Translations under genes and position numbers: made by a program | DNA from: Blasia pusilla | Taxonomy: Eukaryota > Marchantiophyta > Marchantiopsida > Blasiales | Direction of reading: 5' to 3' | DNA: 64,000 bases | NCBI GenBank assembly: GCA_050084515.1 | Contig: CM114272.1 | Location: 48,236,001 to 48,300,000, forward strand | In this document: one piece after another, positions 11,806 through 24,531 of the stretch | Layout: every line of letters starts with the position of its first letter | How positions within the stretch are numbered: position 1 is the first letter of the stretch | The notes under the pieces: generated by a model | What the model was told of the DNA's origin: nothing | Database searches by the model: none | The model's input: only the letters and a program-made list of their open reading frames with translations

Positions 11806-12535
11806 TACTCAATTCCTATCAAAAATTGGGGAGCACTTCCGCGTGCCAGTCTCACGTGCACAAAATCAGCAAAGCAAAACAGCAAACTCGCACATCTCTT
11901 GCTTGAGTGAGCACTCCCATGAGCAATGAAGCAGGGAACATGGTCCCCCAACCTACAAAAACATTGAGCAACCAGCGAGCTCCCCCATGAAGCTCTCTCA
12001 CTCACTCATTTTCTCTTTGTAAATTAAGTAGATCCAATCTCTCTCAACAACATAACTCTCAAATGTGTGCACTCTCACATGTCTCTCTCAATGTCAAACA
12101 AACCCACTCTCCTAATGAGAGGCTTGGGTTACATTCACAAGGTAAGGGACCATAGCTCCGCCGCCTCGTGCCAAGAGGTTCAACAAATAGAGAATGAGCT
12201 CTCAAACTCTCTCTCCTTGAGGAATACCCCTCCCCTCTCCGAAGCTCTCTCCATAGTAACTTATGCTCCCAAGTCACCTTCTTGGGTCTTGACATGATGT
12301 AGGAGGTCAAGGGCCAATTAACAAAAAAATAAAGTGGGTCATATACTCAAAATGGTACTTATCTAAAATAGTAGGTTTCAAAATATGGCTCCAAATGAGC
12401 TGAAACGAAGGGGAAACCTGCTCTCTCATGTTTCCCGAGGCCTCCGCATGTCATCCTCGACCTCTTGAGCCTGTCCTCCACTACTTGCAAAGGTGCTCTA
12501 CTAGATCTCACCGATCTATCCTAAAAGACTTGACA
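11806..12535 (-). mobile_element. LTR-like block, copy D (5' LTR of element 1?)
   Basis: Positions 12022-12535 match LTR copy A (from about 1513 to 2024), including the terminal TGACA at 12531-12535. Left of 12022 the sequence differs completely from copies A and C: the U3-like part is shared but the R-U5-like part is not. If the ten-base primer-binding site is real, the block is a 730-bp LTR of a variant subfamily. The open frame at 12059-12310 is the same non-genic frame seen in copies A and C. Confidence 0.6.
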
Positions 12536-13006
12536 TGCATCTAAGACTTTATTCTAATGTAGCTACTTGTATTATAAATGTTATGTTTAGACCATTAAAT
12601 CCGAATGCATCTTGTGTGAAAAAGAAGACCAAAAAATATACGAAAGCTTATCCAAATTCATTTGCAAGCATACTGACAACGACTAAAGGTGGTTATCCTG
12701 TCGATTGAACTTAGACAATATACTTTTCATTATAATATGGTGTGATGTGTGCATGTAATATACTTGCTTATTCTTACTTATTCTCTTGTAGATTCACTAA
12801 TAGGAAGGTCACGAAGTGTGATCAATCTTTAGACAACCGATGGATTGTGCCATATAATCCATCGGTTGTCTAAAGATTTATTATATAAAACACTTTTATA
12901 AGTATGTATCTAAGGGATCCAGTGTCATATTATTTAAGATATTAGAAGAAGAAAATTATCCAATATTAATTAAGGCTATTGATGAGATATCATGGTATAA
13001 CTCAGA
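12536..13006. other. AT-rich spacer between gypsy elements
   Basis: No coding potential seen. It holds the perfect hairpin at 12824-12878. Similarity between the two gypsy elements starts again at about 13007. Confidence 0.5.
12824..12878. repeat. Perfect 23-bp inverted repeat with 9-nt loop
   Basis: Arms 12824-12846 and 12856-12878 are exact reverse complements (left arm begins AATCTTTAGACAACCGATGG). The loop is GTGCCATAT. A perfect stem is striking amid decayed repeats and suggests recent origin or selection. Candidates are a foldback element, a small-RNA hairpin, or a paired binding site. Confidence 0.8.
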
Positions 13007-13216
13007 TAGGTAACTGAGATAGCCATCTATCCCTATCTACCATGACATACATCTCTCGAACGTTAAGAGCAAAAAGGTTGGGTGCTCATATGGACCCATC
13101 GTTAGTCATCTTCTTGTCATCCATCTTAGAGACATAAATTGAAATCTAGAACTACCTACTCTATGTACATATGGGACACATCCATCGTCCCTGAGGAACC
13201 ATAGTGAGAGGTGCTG

Positions 13217-14429
13217 TCAAACATGCCATATGCCAACCTCTCGAACCTCACAAACTAGCATAGTGGTTGCACCACGGGCGGATCCACACAACATATATCG
13301 TAAGCCTGCAGGAACTAGTGCTAAGCTTAAATCAACTGTATCGCTAATGTTAAGAAGGTGACATGGCACACAGTTATGCACATGATCCTTCCAAACCATA
13401 CCATCACATCCCTCCAGTAAGAGAACACAAGATTGCAAAATGCACTCTCAAGATAGTGCCCCCTGCAATCACATCCAATGTTGTGGCTGTTGTACCAGAT
13501 CTAGGTGTTGTGCACCAGATGCTACAAGAAGACATAGTCTCCTTGATGATACCTCCGGATAGTAGGTTGAAAAGCACCTCCCCGAATAGTCGCATACCTC
13601 AACATATCCAGATGCTACGCAATCGCCAAATTCTCAAACGCCATGGGCATCACTCTCCAAAACAACTCAACCCTCTGAGAACATGCTCGCATCCATACAT
13701 TAGGGTCATCAAGATTCAACACCTCATCAATATCTTGACAAATGGCCGTAAGTAAATCTGGCTCTCGGCCATAAAGTAGCAAGTACGATGAGAAAGACGC
13801 TAAGGATGTTTGCCTGTTGAATTTGTATCCCATTGCCAACCACGGAAACTGGAGGTCCCAATCTCCTAGGTGACCTCTCTGCAAGCCATACTTGTGCAAT
13901 CATCACTACACCGTCTGCACAACCCAATTCGCTAGTCCATCCACCTCAGGATGATCTCGTGAAGTGGTACGGTGGTCGATCAGTGCCAAATCACACAAGG
14001 CCTGAAACTCCCCACAAAACTCTGTACCCTAGTATGTTAACACCTCATCTGATGCGCCGTAATGACTCAGCACTCGGTCTAGAAAGACATATGCTACTCC
14101 CTCACTTGCTTTGTCGGGAAATGCAACCAACTCTATCCACTTCGAGAAATGCTTGACCATCACCAACACATAACGACTATGGCGCTCCGTCAAAGGTAAA
14201 GGTCATGCGAAATCTAAACTCCATCTGTAACCTAAACGCATGATCATAAGTGGCTGCAACTGTGTAGTGGGAGCATTGAACGATGCCTGGACTCGATCAC
14301 AAACCATGCATTTGGCAACAAACTGTTGAAAATCGCTCTGCATGCCTCGCCACTAATATTATCTCTATACAAGCTATATGTCCGCTTCATTCCAAAATGA
14401 CCCAACTCCTTATGGGCATGACGCACCAA
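13217..14429 (-). pseudogene. Gypsy element 2 integrase region, broken
   Basis: Fragments at 14244-14429 (HAHKELGHFGMKRTYSL, zinc-binding part), about 13960-14230 (catalytic core, different frames), 13615-13899 (C-terminal part with YGLQRGHLGDWDLQFPWLA and YLLLYGREPDL) and 13217-13595 follow the gypsy integrase. The usual last catalytic Glu region reads VDGLANW, so that residue appears lost. There are many frameshifts and stops. Confidence 0.75.
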
Positions 14430-16110
14430 ACGTTCTCTCCATGAAGGACGAGGAACTACACGTACTCAACCATCCTCCCACACTCGCAACATACGTGTTC
14501 CCTCCCATTGGAATCGTCAGGCTTGTTATAGGATCCGATCCTACTCTAGCTCTGGCACCCATTGTGCTCGCGACACTACCAGTACTCAGGTACTCTGAGA
14601 CTACTCCATCATCGTGAATATCTCGGCCGCCTTTCGTCTCCTCACCGGCCTCTGGATCTAAGGACTCTCCATCAGACCTCGCCATTGAAGTCTCAAAAAT
14701 CTCGCTTCCCATAGCCAATAAGCCCAAATAGGCTAATGCGTGCCATCTTGGCACCAAATCCTCATCAATCTCTCCATGCCATCGAGCTCCAATCGCATCT
14801 CGCTGACTCGGACATCGGTTATGGCTCAAACAATCTGCATCCTGGTTGAGCGTTCCAGGTCTGTGTACCACATGGAAATCATACCCCTCCAACAAAAGAG
14901 CCGATCTTGCAAGCTTCTCTGAAAGCTTGTCGGACTCCATCAACCACTTAAGTGGATAGTGATATGTAATAATGGTAAAGGGGTTTCCGAATAGATAACA
15001 CCTAAAATATGCGACAACCCATACTGCAACCAAGCATTCACCCTCAAACGAGCTTTACTTTGCCTCTGCAGCGTTGTTTGAGTGACTAGTGTAAGCCACC
15101 ATGCACAAACTCTCAACCCTCATCGTCATGCTGGGTGAGCACGGCTCTAAGCCCCAACATGCTCCAATCGGGATGCAACTAGAAAGGACGCCCCTTGATC
15201 GATCTCCTTAATATGGGCGCAAACATCAATCGATCCTTGAGCACCTGAAATGCTCTCTCCTGCTCATCCCCCTAGTACCACTCCTCATCCACCTTGGTCA
15301 ATAAGGTCAGCGGCTTCGGAATCAAACTGCAACCCTTAACGTACCATCGGTAGAAGTTTTCCAATCCTATGAATGCACGAACTTGACTCACATATGTAGG
15401 GCGTGGAATGCGAGAAATAGCCTCTACCTTTGTCTACTACACACTAAGGCCACATGAGTATATGGTATGACCGGTACTCAATCTGGTTGTAGAAGAACTT
15501 GCACTTGCCTGGATACAACTTCAGCCCATGTAACTGCAATTGTCAAAATATCTCCTCTAGAAGTCGCTTATGCTCCTCAACCGTGGCGCTAAAGACTACG
15601 ATTTCATCAATATAACACCTAGCAAATTCCATACATGCCAAGATCCTATCCATGACCCTCTGAAACTTAATCGAAGCATTCTTTGACCCAAATGGTAAGA
15701 AATGCCACTCGTATAATCAATCCTTCCCGTGAGTATTGATGCCCCAAAATGCCATCTTCTAATTGGCCTCCAATGTGATAGGCAGCTGATGGTATTTAGC
15801 TCAAAGATCTAACAAATTGAAGACCTTTGCATGCCCAATAACATCAAAGATCTCCTTAGGGATGGGCATGGCATACCTATCGGACTTTGTATGCCGATTG
15901 ATAGGTCAGTAATCTCCACACATCCGCCTTTCCGTCTTGTTGCCATGCAGATCCTTCTTGGCGGGCATGACAGTGGCAGATGCATACTCTCCATGCGACA
16001 TCTCCACTAGTCATGCACCAACCAAGTCCAGCCTCCTACTATGAATCAGAGCCCTCTCCATGTCACTCTACCTGTAGGGTCGTCGGAAGATCGGCGTGTC
16101 ACTCGCCAAC
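14410..16110 (-). pseudogene. Gypsy element 2 reverse transcriptase and RNase H, broken
   Basis: The ORF at 14410-15033 carries RNase H end motifs (YHYPLKWLMESDKLSEKLA, then VVHRPGTLNQDADCLS), followed by a linker into integrase. Upstream fragments to about 16.1 kb match the element 1 polymerase. The active-site box at 15603-15614 reads YIDE instead of YIDD. The element is therefore dead independently of element 1, whose box reads YIDN. Confidence 0.85.
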
Positions 16111-17912
16111 TCAATGCGGATCCCTGGACCCTTAAGTATACCCAAATCATGCATGCTAAATGCAAAACAACTCCTATAACTCCTAAGGAACCGGTGTATC
16201 CGAAGCTGCTCTCCTCTTGTCAACTTAGGGCCCATATCTAGCTCATAAGTCTCAATCGTGACTATAGTAGGACTCTCCGGCGCGGGTGTTGGTAATTGCT
16301 ATGGTGCAACCCCGTCTCGGACAATAGAACTCGACTGCTCCCCTGTAGCCAACTGCAAAATCTGATCTCCTCTAAGTGCAATACCTAGAACCATGCTTGA
16401 TGTTGTGGCTATCATCTCTTGGCGTATCTGCAAAACATCCAAGAAGTCCAAGGGTGTCTCTCTCGATTACCCCTAGTGTCTCAATCTCCTCGGGTCTTGC
16501 CCCCAGCCACTGTCTCAACCGTCACGATAGGCATGGGGCTCACCAACGCAAGTACTATAATCTGTGGCAACCTCAAACGACGCTGCTTAGCTATTGTTAA
16601 GCTGAATATCCATGTCAAGCAGTTTAAGTCTATCGCCTGATCCAAGACATGTCGTCGTGATGCCTCTGATAGTGATAGTAGTGCCATCCCTCCTATGGGA
16701 AATCCCATCGCTCACTCTCACTCATCGGCGTTGGACTCCACCAACCGCTGTACCTATTCATCCCAAACCAAGCCACGCCCGGCCTCCTTGAATGCATAGG
16801 AAGCAAAAGACTCACCAAGGTAGGAAAGGATGCATGTGGCATGCCAATCCTGTTGACCACGATCAATAGAGGTTGATCATCGCACCGTACTACCTATGAC
16901 CGACGACCCATATCTAGAATCGAATCCACCACCAAATGGGATTCTAGACATTCGATTCTCGCATACGCCCTTCGCAAAATCTCGTGTGGCACCAAGTTGG
17001 TTCACCAAAGACGCGGGCAATCTGCTCGTGAACCTACACTTGCCACATCCAACAACACTAGTGGGCCGATCTATGCGTGCATCTAATGTGCACTCGTCAC
17101 CATGCGGGACCTCCAATCGCCCAAAATTGGAATGTTCTCCATAATGTATGTTGGAGAACGAGATCGATGCTTGTGTAAGTATCGCAAGATCCACATCATC
17201 TCCCAATACAACATGAACCGAGAGTTTGCTAACCCGCTACCTCGTTCAACTCTCGATTGGACCTAACACGACCAACTAGCAATGACCAAATCTATGGTCT
17301 CTTCCCGCTCCAAGTCCTACATCCCTAGCAATGAAATGTCCCTCGGTAGGGAACTCTAATAACCCTGGGTGGTAGACGCAGACAACAAGTCGGGAAATCA
17401 TAGGCGTAATTACGCGATATGGTGAAGTAAAGCGCGCCTCGCAACATCATCAATCTCAACGAACATGTACTATTACACGCGCACTCTTTCCCGCAAAACA
17501 ACAACCAAAGGCTTCCTTGGGTTCCTCTGACCTATCATGCTCAATGCAAACGCCTCACTCTAGACCGTCTGCACGTGCTCATCAGATAAACGTCGAAGCT
17601 CCTCACTCAAGCCTCACAACGGCACCTCCCCTCCATGGAATGATACGGCTACCATAACACTCCTCTCCCTAGAAGTGTCAGAAGAGGGGGTATCCTTTGC
17701 ATGGACATGCCCCTCAATCAAGTCACAAGGCCACGTGATGGTGCTATTGAACGCGGCTAATGTCGTCATCTCTTTTGGACGTCGCTCGATCACTCCACCC
17801 GTGAATCGAATGGATAAAGAACAAAGTGATCCATCATCGGATTGCCATCTTGGTCTGTAGGATGCTAACTCCTCCCAATAATCAAGGGAAAACCCATTGG
17901 GTATAACATTGC

Positions 17913-18401
17913 TCAATCATAGGACTCTGTATCGATCATAATTGCCTTGGCTCGCACCACGGGCCCATCCGTAGGTTGTCTTGGGAAAATCCTCATCACG
18001 ACCTCTTGTCGAGTGATAAACTGTGTGGTACTCACTCCATCCAAGGATGTATGTGTTTTGAATGGATAACGCTCCACATCGGCTCTCGTCAAGGCCAATC
18101 CTCTTAATATCGGTTTCCCCAACATCAGGGGTTGCCCTCCCGAATCCAACAGGACACGCAATGGACTAAAAACTCTACCTCTTGGACTCACCAAATCGAA
18201 GACCTCTCCCCACTTATCCAACAACACGATACCAAGAGGGGCCATGGCATGCTCTATCGCGGGCATATCCGCCATCCTAGCAATCGTAACCTGCCATGAC
18301 TCTGAAGTGGACGGCCCGAGCATCGGCTCTAAGGGTAGGTCCATCACCCTCCTCTGCAAATACCTCTGAACGTGATTCAAGAACTCCATCTCCACACTCA
18401 C
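17913..18401 (-). pseudogene. Gypsy element 2 aspartic protease region
   Basis: An open frame of 162 residues contains LLDSGGQPLMLGK, a retropepsin active site with the catalytic Asp-Ser-Gly retained, followed by ADVERYPFK and ending near SYD. The protease motif is intact here, unlike element 1. The frame is cut off after SYD and continues in another frame (17614-17916), so it is still a fragment of the polyprotein. Confidence 0.7.
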
Positions 18402-18959
18402 ATAGCGTAGCGGCCAGCCAAGAAATCTCGGCGTGCGTACCTCCCAACGTCATAACATTGGAAGAAAAAAACAAAGGAGCATTGTACACCATCATGGCCG
18501 CCCCCAACATCGTACTGAAAACATCCTCCTTCCAAGCATCGGCAATAGGAGTCATCGCACTCGCTTCTCCCATCGCCTTTCGTGCCTCCATACCAACAAC
18601 ATCAACTCTCCGAGAACTTTGATCAGGACTCATCGATGGGGTCCTCATCGCCTCGGACAATGTGAAAGACTAAGGAAGCCTGGTCTCTTTCTTGGCTTCC
18701 CCTCTCTCAGGATCCAACTCTATGCAGGCTCCACGTGTAAGAACAACTACTGCCTCCAACTACACAGTCGCACACATCTAGCTAGGATCCTCTATATCTC
18801 CGGCTCCTCCATAAGACGTTGATGCCACAAATCCGGCATCAGATAAACTCAATGCCATAGCGGCAATCTGTTGTTGTAGCTGTTATATCTAAGCAGCCAT
18901 CCTAGCCTAACGCCCGTCGTCTCCCTCGACGTGTATAGGAGGTGGAACTCTACCTCCGC

Positions 18960-20177
18960 CACAGGAAACTCTACCAACCCCTCGAGCAAATCCAGCTCCT
19001 CCTCCCCCAACGGGACCACCTACTGCACGATCCCTCGGCCCATCCGGACAGGCAACTCGCTCTGCTGCCCTCTCTAGCCCTCGGTCCGGACGTAACTCAG
19101 GGTGTAGGCTGAAACACCTCGTGCGTGTGTGATCGTATCTCTTACAATAGTCACACTAATAACATCCTGGTGCAACACCATCTCCTCCTCCATGCTGAGG
19201 CACGCATCCATGACCCTAACGAGTACTGGTGCAATCGCTCTAGTGATGGGATCCACCCCATGCCCAACAAATAATCAGGCTGCTGTTGCTGAGCGGTATA
19301 TAAAAGGCGCAGGTCTTTGTGGCACAACCTCCCGATATCTTCCCTGAGCACGTGGTCCCATAGACCTATCTCGGAATCCATGTTGGTGCACACAATCGTG
19401 ACTGCTCTTGCCTAGAGCTCATGAGGGATACGCTCTCCTCCGCCATATTGCGTTCAATGTTCTCGACGATCCTAAAAACACCTCTCAACGTAGGTGAGGT
19501 GTTTACAAGAAGCACCCCTCCCACACCCGTGTCCGTAGAGTTCGGCTCAACATCGCGTACCATGACTGGATAGCCTGAGACTCTATCACCTCCTAAGTGA
19601 CATTAATCAACCAATGCAAGCGAGTGTACGCCTCACGCTAACTCTCATCCGGACGCCTCTGGAAATCGTGGATGCTCTGCAACTTCTCAGTCCGTACCCC
19701 TTGATAGCTCGTCCTCGACTCAACAAAGAAGTCAACCACAGGGTTGAACCTGGGACGAACCCGACTCGATGGTGCAACTGCTCCCATGTGAGTTATCCCT
19801 ACTAATACATCATAAGTGGAAGAGGAAGTAGCCTCTCCAAACTCCTCCTCTTCATGTGGGAATGGCTCCGTCCATGACACATAGTGCGGGTCATAGTAGA
19901 GTTGCCATGCCTCAATCTCCTATGCAAATCTGTAGGAGAACTCATGGTAATCGTCCATGGGTGCCTCCTCTAGGTGCTTGAATATATCATTCCATGTTGT
20001 AAACGGGTTGAACTCTCTAAAGTTCCTAGCCGGTTGTGAGTCACACCAAATCCTAAAATCCGCAATGAAGTCATGTAACTCTATAGTGCCTATAGCACCG
20101 GAAAACCTACACGATCCTCTATCTGGGTCGTCCATCTCATACTCCCAAACGGTAGGACAAATATCATGTATGTTCAC
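18960..20177 (-). pseudogene. Gypsy element 2 gag, broken
   Basis: The frame 19920-20177 gives the gag N-terminus (begins MNIHDICPTVWEYEMDD). The frame 19638-19880 gives the acidic linker and the start of the capsid domain (FFVESRTSYQGVRTEKLQ, PDES). The zinc-knuckle region near 19.1 kb keeps CDYCKRYDHTHA, but the last Cys is displaced by a small insertion relative to element 1. Confidence 0.75.
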
Positions 20178-20573
20178 GACTACATGTAATTCATATGTTA
20201 TGTAGAGGAGTGTACCTTAATGTTGACTCCGTCTTGAATGGAGGTATGAGTCATATCTATTCGACATAATTCTTGAATAAATGCCTACCTTTTCGTTTAT
20301 TTCCATATAGTTTTTGTTTGGAAATAGATGCATCAATCATGCTCTTACGAAACATTGATAGCTCCAATGGACAAGCAAATAGTGCATGATTGGTGAGTGG
20401 ATTTATACATATGATTAATGTTCAAATTGTCATAGTGAAGATCATCGGAGGTTGCGTTCTCATTCCACATATTGCATTGATTGCATATAAATTCGATTAC
20501 CTTTTGATCTAGACAAAGCCCTACTTCATTTTTTCTCATTTTTTCTCATGTCATAGCTCATCCGTGTTGATAT

Positions 20574-21380
20574 GTGGGTATAGGAGCAGGGGCATTTCTT
20601 ATTGCAAATCCTTTTATTCTTCCATTTCGTCTTCCTCGAAGTATATTCTTGACAACTTTGCGGTTATGCCTTGAACTTCCCCATCCTTCTCTATTGTGTG
20701 TGCCGAATTGTGTATGTAGGGATCCCATTGATGCAAAGGGTATCTATATTCTCCGATGTGCACACGGTAGAGAAAAAACCGCCATACATGATGTCATTAG
20801 AGAGGCCCTAGCATCGGTGGCTCATATTGCAAAATGCATCATTGGGCAAGAGCAGCTCCATGTCCTATCTTCAACTACCTAAGCAACCTCTTGTCAAAGA
20901 CTTGATCTTGTTATGTCTCTTGAGGTGGATTTTGGACACTGGGTGATATGGTGGTTGCTGAGGCAACATGTTTTGACTTGGTGTGTCGAGCTGCACATAC
21001 CAAAGTTTCGACGGTCAAAGCAATAACAAGAATCAAATATTTAAGTTGCGTTATGAGACATGCAATCAAGGAATTATATTTTCTTTTGCAGTAGAAATAT
21101 TCGGTCATTATATATGTCTTGTGATACTTTTTTGACAATATGTACTCACTACTCCTTTGAGAATCATCATCTTGCCCCTTCCCGTAGTCCTTTTGTCTTT
21201 GTAGTTACTACTTATTTTCAACAATGCATCTTAGTAGCCTTATAACGTGCATAAGCCTTGGCATTGATTCGTCATGTGGAAGCGGTGGGGATCGCTCGCC
21301 TTGTCGTCTGTTCACAACTAGCCAACCACTAGTGTTCTCACTAGATTTGTTCGAAGATATCAATCGTCTAGCTTGTTGAG
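20574..21380 (+). pseudogene. C-terminal end of a non-LTR retrotransposon ORF (degenerate)
   Basis: The frame 20574-20882 contains CVPNCVCRDPIDAKGIYILRC followed by AHGREKTAIHDVIREAL. This resembles the Cys/His knuckle found downstream of the reverse transcriptase in some non-LTR elements, with a Tyr where a His is common. After a stop and frame changes, 20905-21240 continues with DMVVAEATCFDLV, KAITRIKYLSC and FAVEIFG. That is compatible with the restriction-like endonuclease segment of the same kind of ORF. The reverse transcriptase itself is absent. Identification rests on remembered family patterns and needs a profile search. Confidence 0.45.
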
Positions 21381-22017
21381 TTGGTGTTTGTGTTGACTAG
21401 TTACCATTTTCTTCTCGCATTCCATTGTAATTTCTAACTCCTATTTTGAGGTTTGTTATTATAATAAAATGGATGTTTAATTACGGCCCTTACAATACTC
21501 GGTTCTGAGTGCAGAGGATGGAGAACGCAAGTTACTCTGCAAATTCTTGATTATAGAACATATTTTTTTTACGGTCGGAATAGATTCCATCTATACTATT
21601 AATCGAGCATGAGGGGTTACTAAAGGGGGAAATGAAAAGAAATAGGGAAGCTAAAAGAAGTGAAGCTCACCGGATTTTTTTTGTTATCGGATTATTTGTT
21701 TAGCAATTTGATCTTTACCTTACCTTTAATAATGTGATCTCACCTTATTTTGTTTTGCAGTCTCGTTTTTTTAGTGCGATATGATCTCGACCTATTTTCT
21801 ACATCGTGCCTTGGTTGACAACATTTTGAGACACATGTCAAAGAACTATTGGAGGCACTGCGCAAACACATGTTACTCATGGAGTGCACCTGTCTCGTTC
21901 AGACACGTGTAGAAATTTGAGGCTTTTGAGTGTAGATAAATATTTACTACTCTTCCTCTCTTTTCTACTTTGGAGAAGGAAGAGGAGAAGGAGGAGGAAG
22001 ATCCGAGCATGGACTAG
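21381..22017. other. Intergenic, no feature seen
   Basis: Mixed AT-rich sequence without recognisable coding. A purine-rich stretch (AGAAGGAAGAGGAGAAGG) at about 21975 leads into the tandem repeat at 22018. Confidence 0.4.
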
Positions 22018-22185
22018 GTCGAATTTTGAATGTGCAACTTCAAATCTATAGCCCGTAGCCACGTCAAATTTTGAATGTGGAGCTTCAAATCTAAAGCCCG
22101 TAGCTGTGTTCGATTTTGAATATGGAGTTTCAAATCTGCAGCTTGTTGCCGCGTCAAATTTTGAATGTGCACATTCAACGCTTAG
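22018..22185. repeat. 45-bp tandem repeat, about 3.7 copies
   Basis: Units start at 22018, 22063, 22108 and 22153, an exact 45-bp period. The shared core is TTTTGAATGTG followed by CTTCAAATCT and GCCCGTAGC. Copies differ at several positions. The core itself has TTTGAA/TTCAAA half-sites pointing in opposite directions. Confidence 0.9.
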
Positions 22186-22210
22186 CTAGCGTTCATCTTT
22201 GGTAAGAAGC

Positions 22211-22213
<3 letters not shown>

Positions 22214-22253
<40 letters not shown>
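22214..22253. repeat. (TC)20 microsatellite
   Basis: Uninterrupted TC dinucleotides over 40 bp. CT/GA tracts are common upstream of plant genes, but no gene start is visible nearby. Confidence 0.95.
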
Positions 22254-22258
<5 letters not shown>

Positions 22259-23610
22259 AACGACTTAGAGGAGGTCGTTCGTCGAAATTGCTAAGTTCTC
22301 TGGATAATAAACGACTCAAGAGGCAGAGGACAATCTCGGTTGCGCAGAGCTATCTTCTAAGATAATATGGAATTCCACTACAAGGTCAAATGCAAATTGG
22401 AGCCTTCTTGCATGTTAGGGTTTTACAATAAGCTCCTTTCAATCGATGTCGGCTGCTACTTGATCCTATGTGTCCTCATGTGAAATTCCAACCTATACAT
22501 ATGGATAAACCTGCTCTTTCTTGCTTGAATGTACCATAATCCAGACATGTGAAGATCAGGGGATCCGTAAAAATCGCGACGATCACTCGCCATCGATAAG
22601 AAACAATTTTCTACCGCGTAAAGGTCATGCTAACATTGAAGCCAACGATTGACATTAGAGCCTCGACTAGAGTCCAAATTAAATCTCCCCGTGCACCATT
22701 GGGAGATTTCATCTTGTCTTGTCCCATAACAGAGGATCACATGACTTCTTGGGAAAAGACGATGTCTAAGACGAATGTCCCAAACAACAATAAATGCTGT
22801 CAGCTATGGGAATATCATCCTTTGGCGCTTCCCTCCATCTCTATTTTCAATCGCATGCGAATCTAGAATTGCAGTGGATTTGCTAAACGGACCATAATTG
22901 AGTGTTGAACCTGAGGAATTAGCCGTGAGGAACGAATGCGCGTGTTGGGGCCAACAATCCGTGAGCGCATCATGAGTAGTGGGAGTGGATCTCAAGCGCG
23001 TCATAGAAGCCAATCTATATAAGGAAGGGAACGAATTGCTAAAAAATAGGTGTTCAGATGTCTACACAAACCTCCGATCCAATATGTGGAGTGGGGTTTA
23101 AACCAGAAGATAGGCTCATAAGCCCGAGACATCTAAGTTGGTGAAAAAATAATATAGATTGTGATTGTTCAAGACATAGGAACGCTTGCCACGAAATCGG
23201 CCCAACATATGATGTGTGGTGATGATTCCCAAAAGTCATCCCAAATGCTATCCCCTTTGAAACAGAATTAGAGCTCGAGAGTTATGTTGCATGCTTGGGT
23301 AATGCAGCACAACACCGCCTGCTCGCTAGTTCTGCTGTTGCAAGCGCCCTATCTTGAGCCGATCAAAATCAAGAAAGGAAGAGAGCTAAGAGAGAGAGAA
23401 GAAGAGTGACAGATAATGTAGGTCATTCAACAGTTAGCGATGGAGAAAAATACGCCGTCTTAATCGAGACGGCGAGTCTCCCACACGTTGGGCAAGAAAT
23501 CGATGGCAAAAACGGCCGGTCAAGAATAATCTGGATAGGAAATAATGGGTGGTAGCTGCTCAAGGACGACCTCATGGCTATTTCATGCGTAAGGGCAAAT
23601 GCAAATGCTG

Positions 23611-23612
<2 letters not shown>
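22254..23612. other. Intergenic, no gene seen
   Basis: Only short open frames on both strands, without recognisable motifs. It lies between the TC and GA microsatellites. Confidence 0.45.

Positions 23613-23688
<76 letters not shown>
23613..23688. repeat. (GA)38 microsatellite
   Basis: Uninterrupted GA dinucleotides over 76 bp. The open frame running through it (an RE-repeat peptide) is a translation artefact. Confidence 0.97.
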
Positions 23689-23691
<3 letters not shown>

Positions 23692-24531
23692 GTTGAGAAA
23701 ATTCAATCTCGTGAAGGAAATGCCATGACTATTAGTTTAGGTTGTTATCGTCGTAAGATGATTGATACTTACTTTTTATTTTTATTTATCCATGATTTAG
23801 AATTATTATTAAAAAAGGATTATTTTTCTTATTCTAAATTTTCAAATTCGATGATAGGTGGAGCAAAATAGTACGCAAATGGAACTTTATGGGCTCATCA
23901 AATGACATCTATATTATCACGGGAGAGTGCCTCTTGATTTGCAAACACTTATCTATTTGATACACAACAATTGAGCAACAAGAAAATGTTTCACATGCTA
24001 TGGACAACGATTTTTTTTTGAATTTGTGTGCAGCATCATTAATCCCTTCCCTTCGCATGATTATATACTAACAAAAGTTCTTCAAACACTTTCGTATTTC
24101 ATGAAGATCGCACATGCGTCTTACTAGTTATCAATAATGCATAAGTTATTCCTATTACTCTAGGCCTTCTTGTCACCGTGTTACTACTTCACCTCTACAC
24201 GACTTCTCTCGCCCGCGTATTATTGTTCTCCCAACCTCCTAAGAAGGTTTTGAGTTAAAAAACTCCAAACCGGGACCGCAAACTGGTTTCTATGGGGAAA
24301 AATAAACAAAATATATGGGGAAGGGAGAACGAAAGCATATAGTAATCGGATTACTTCCATGGTCGGAGGAGCCGCATAACCCATCCCACGCTCTAGACGT
24401 TCATGGGACGTATAGACACTCTACGGACGGCTCCAGGTCCCCAGTTGACACGCCCTGTTAGGATTTGGTGTCCGTGCGTGCTAGAGCACAGATCATTGAT
24501 TGGCCACCCACCGGCTCCCCGCCCACTGGTC

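Larger units (their letters stand above)
13007..20220 (-). mobile_element. Ty3/gypsy retrotransposon, element 2 (decayed, LTRs not found)
   Basis: Colinear with element 1 and in the same orientation: gag at 19.0-20.2 kb, protease at about 18.1 kb, reverse transcriptase at 15.4-16.1 kb, RNase H at 14.8-15.4 kb, integrase at 13.3-14.4 kb. The 3' interior starts matching element 1 at 13007 (element 1 about 2190). No LTR is recognisable at either end, so both termini are deleted or diverged. It lacks the solo LTR present in element 1 and also about 130 bp that element 1 has near 7.5-7.65 kb. Confidence 0.85.

Noticed and set aside
23599-23871. 90-codon frame with a long Arg-Glu repeat
   Set aside because: Produced by translating the (GA)38 microsatellite; flanks show no coding signal.
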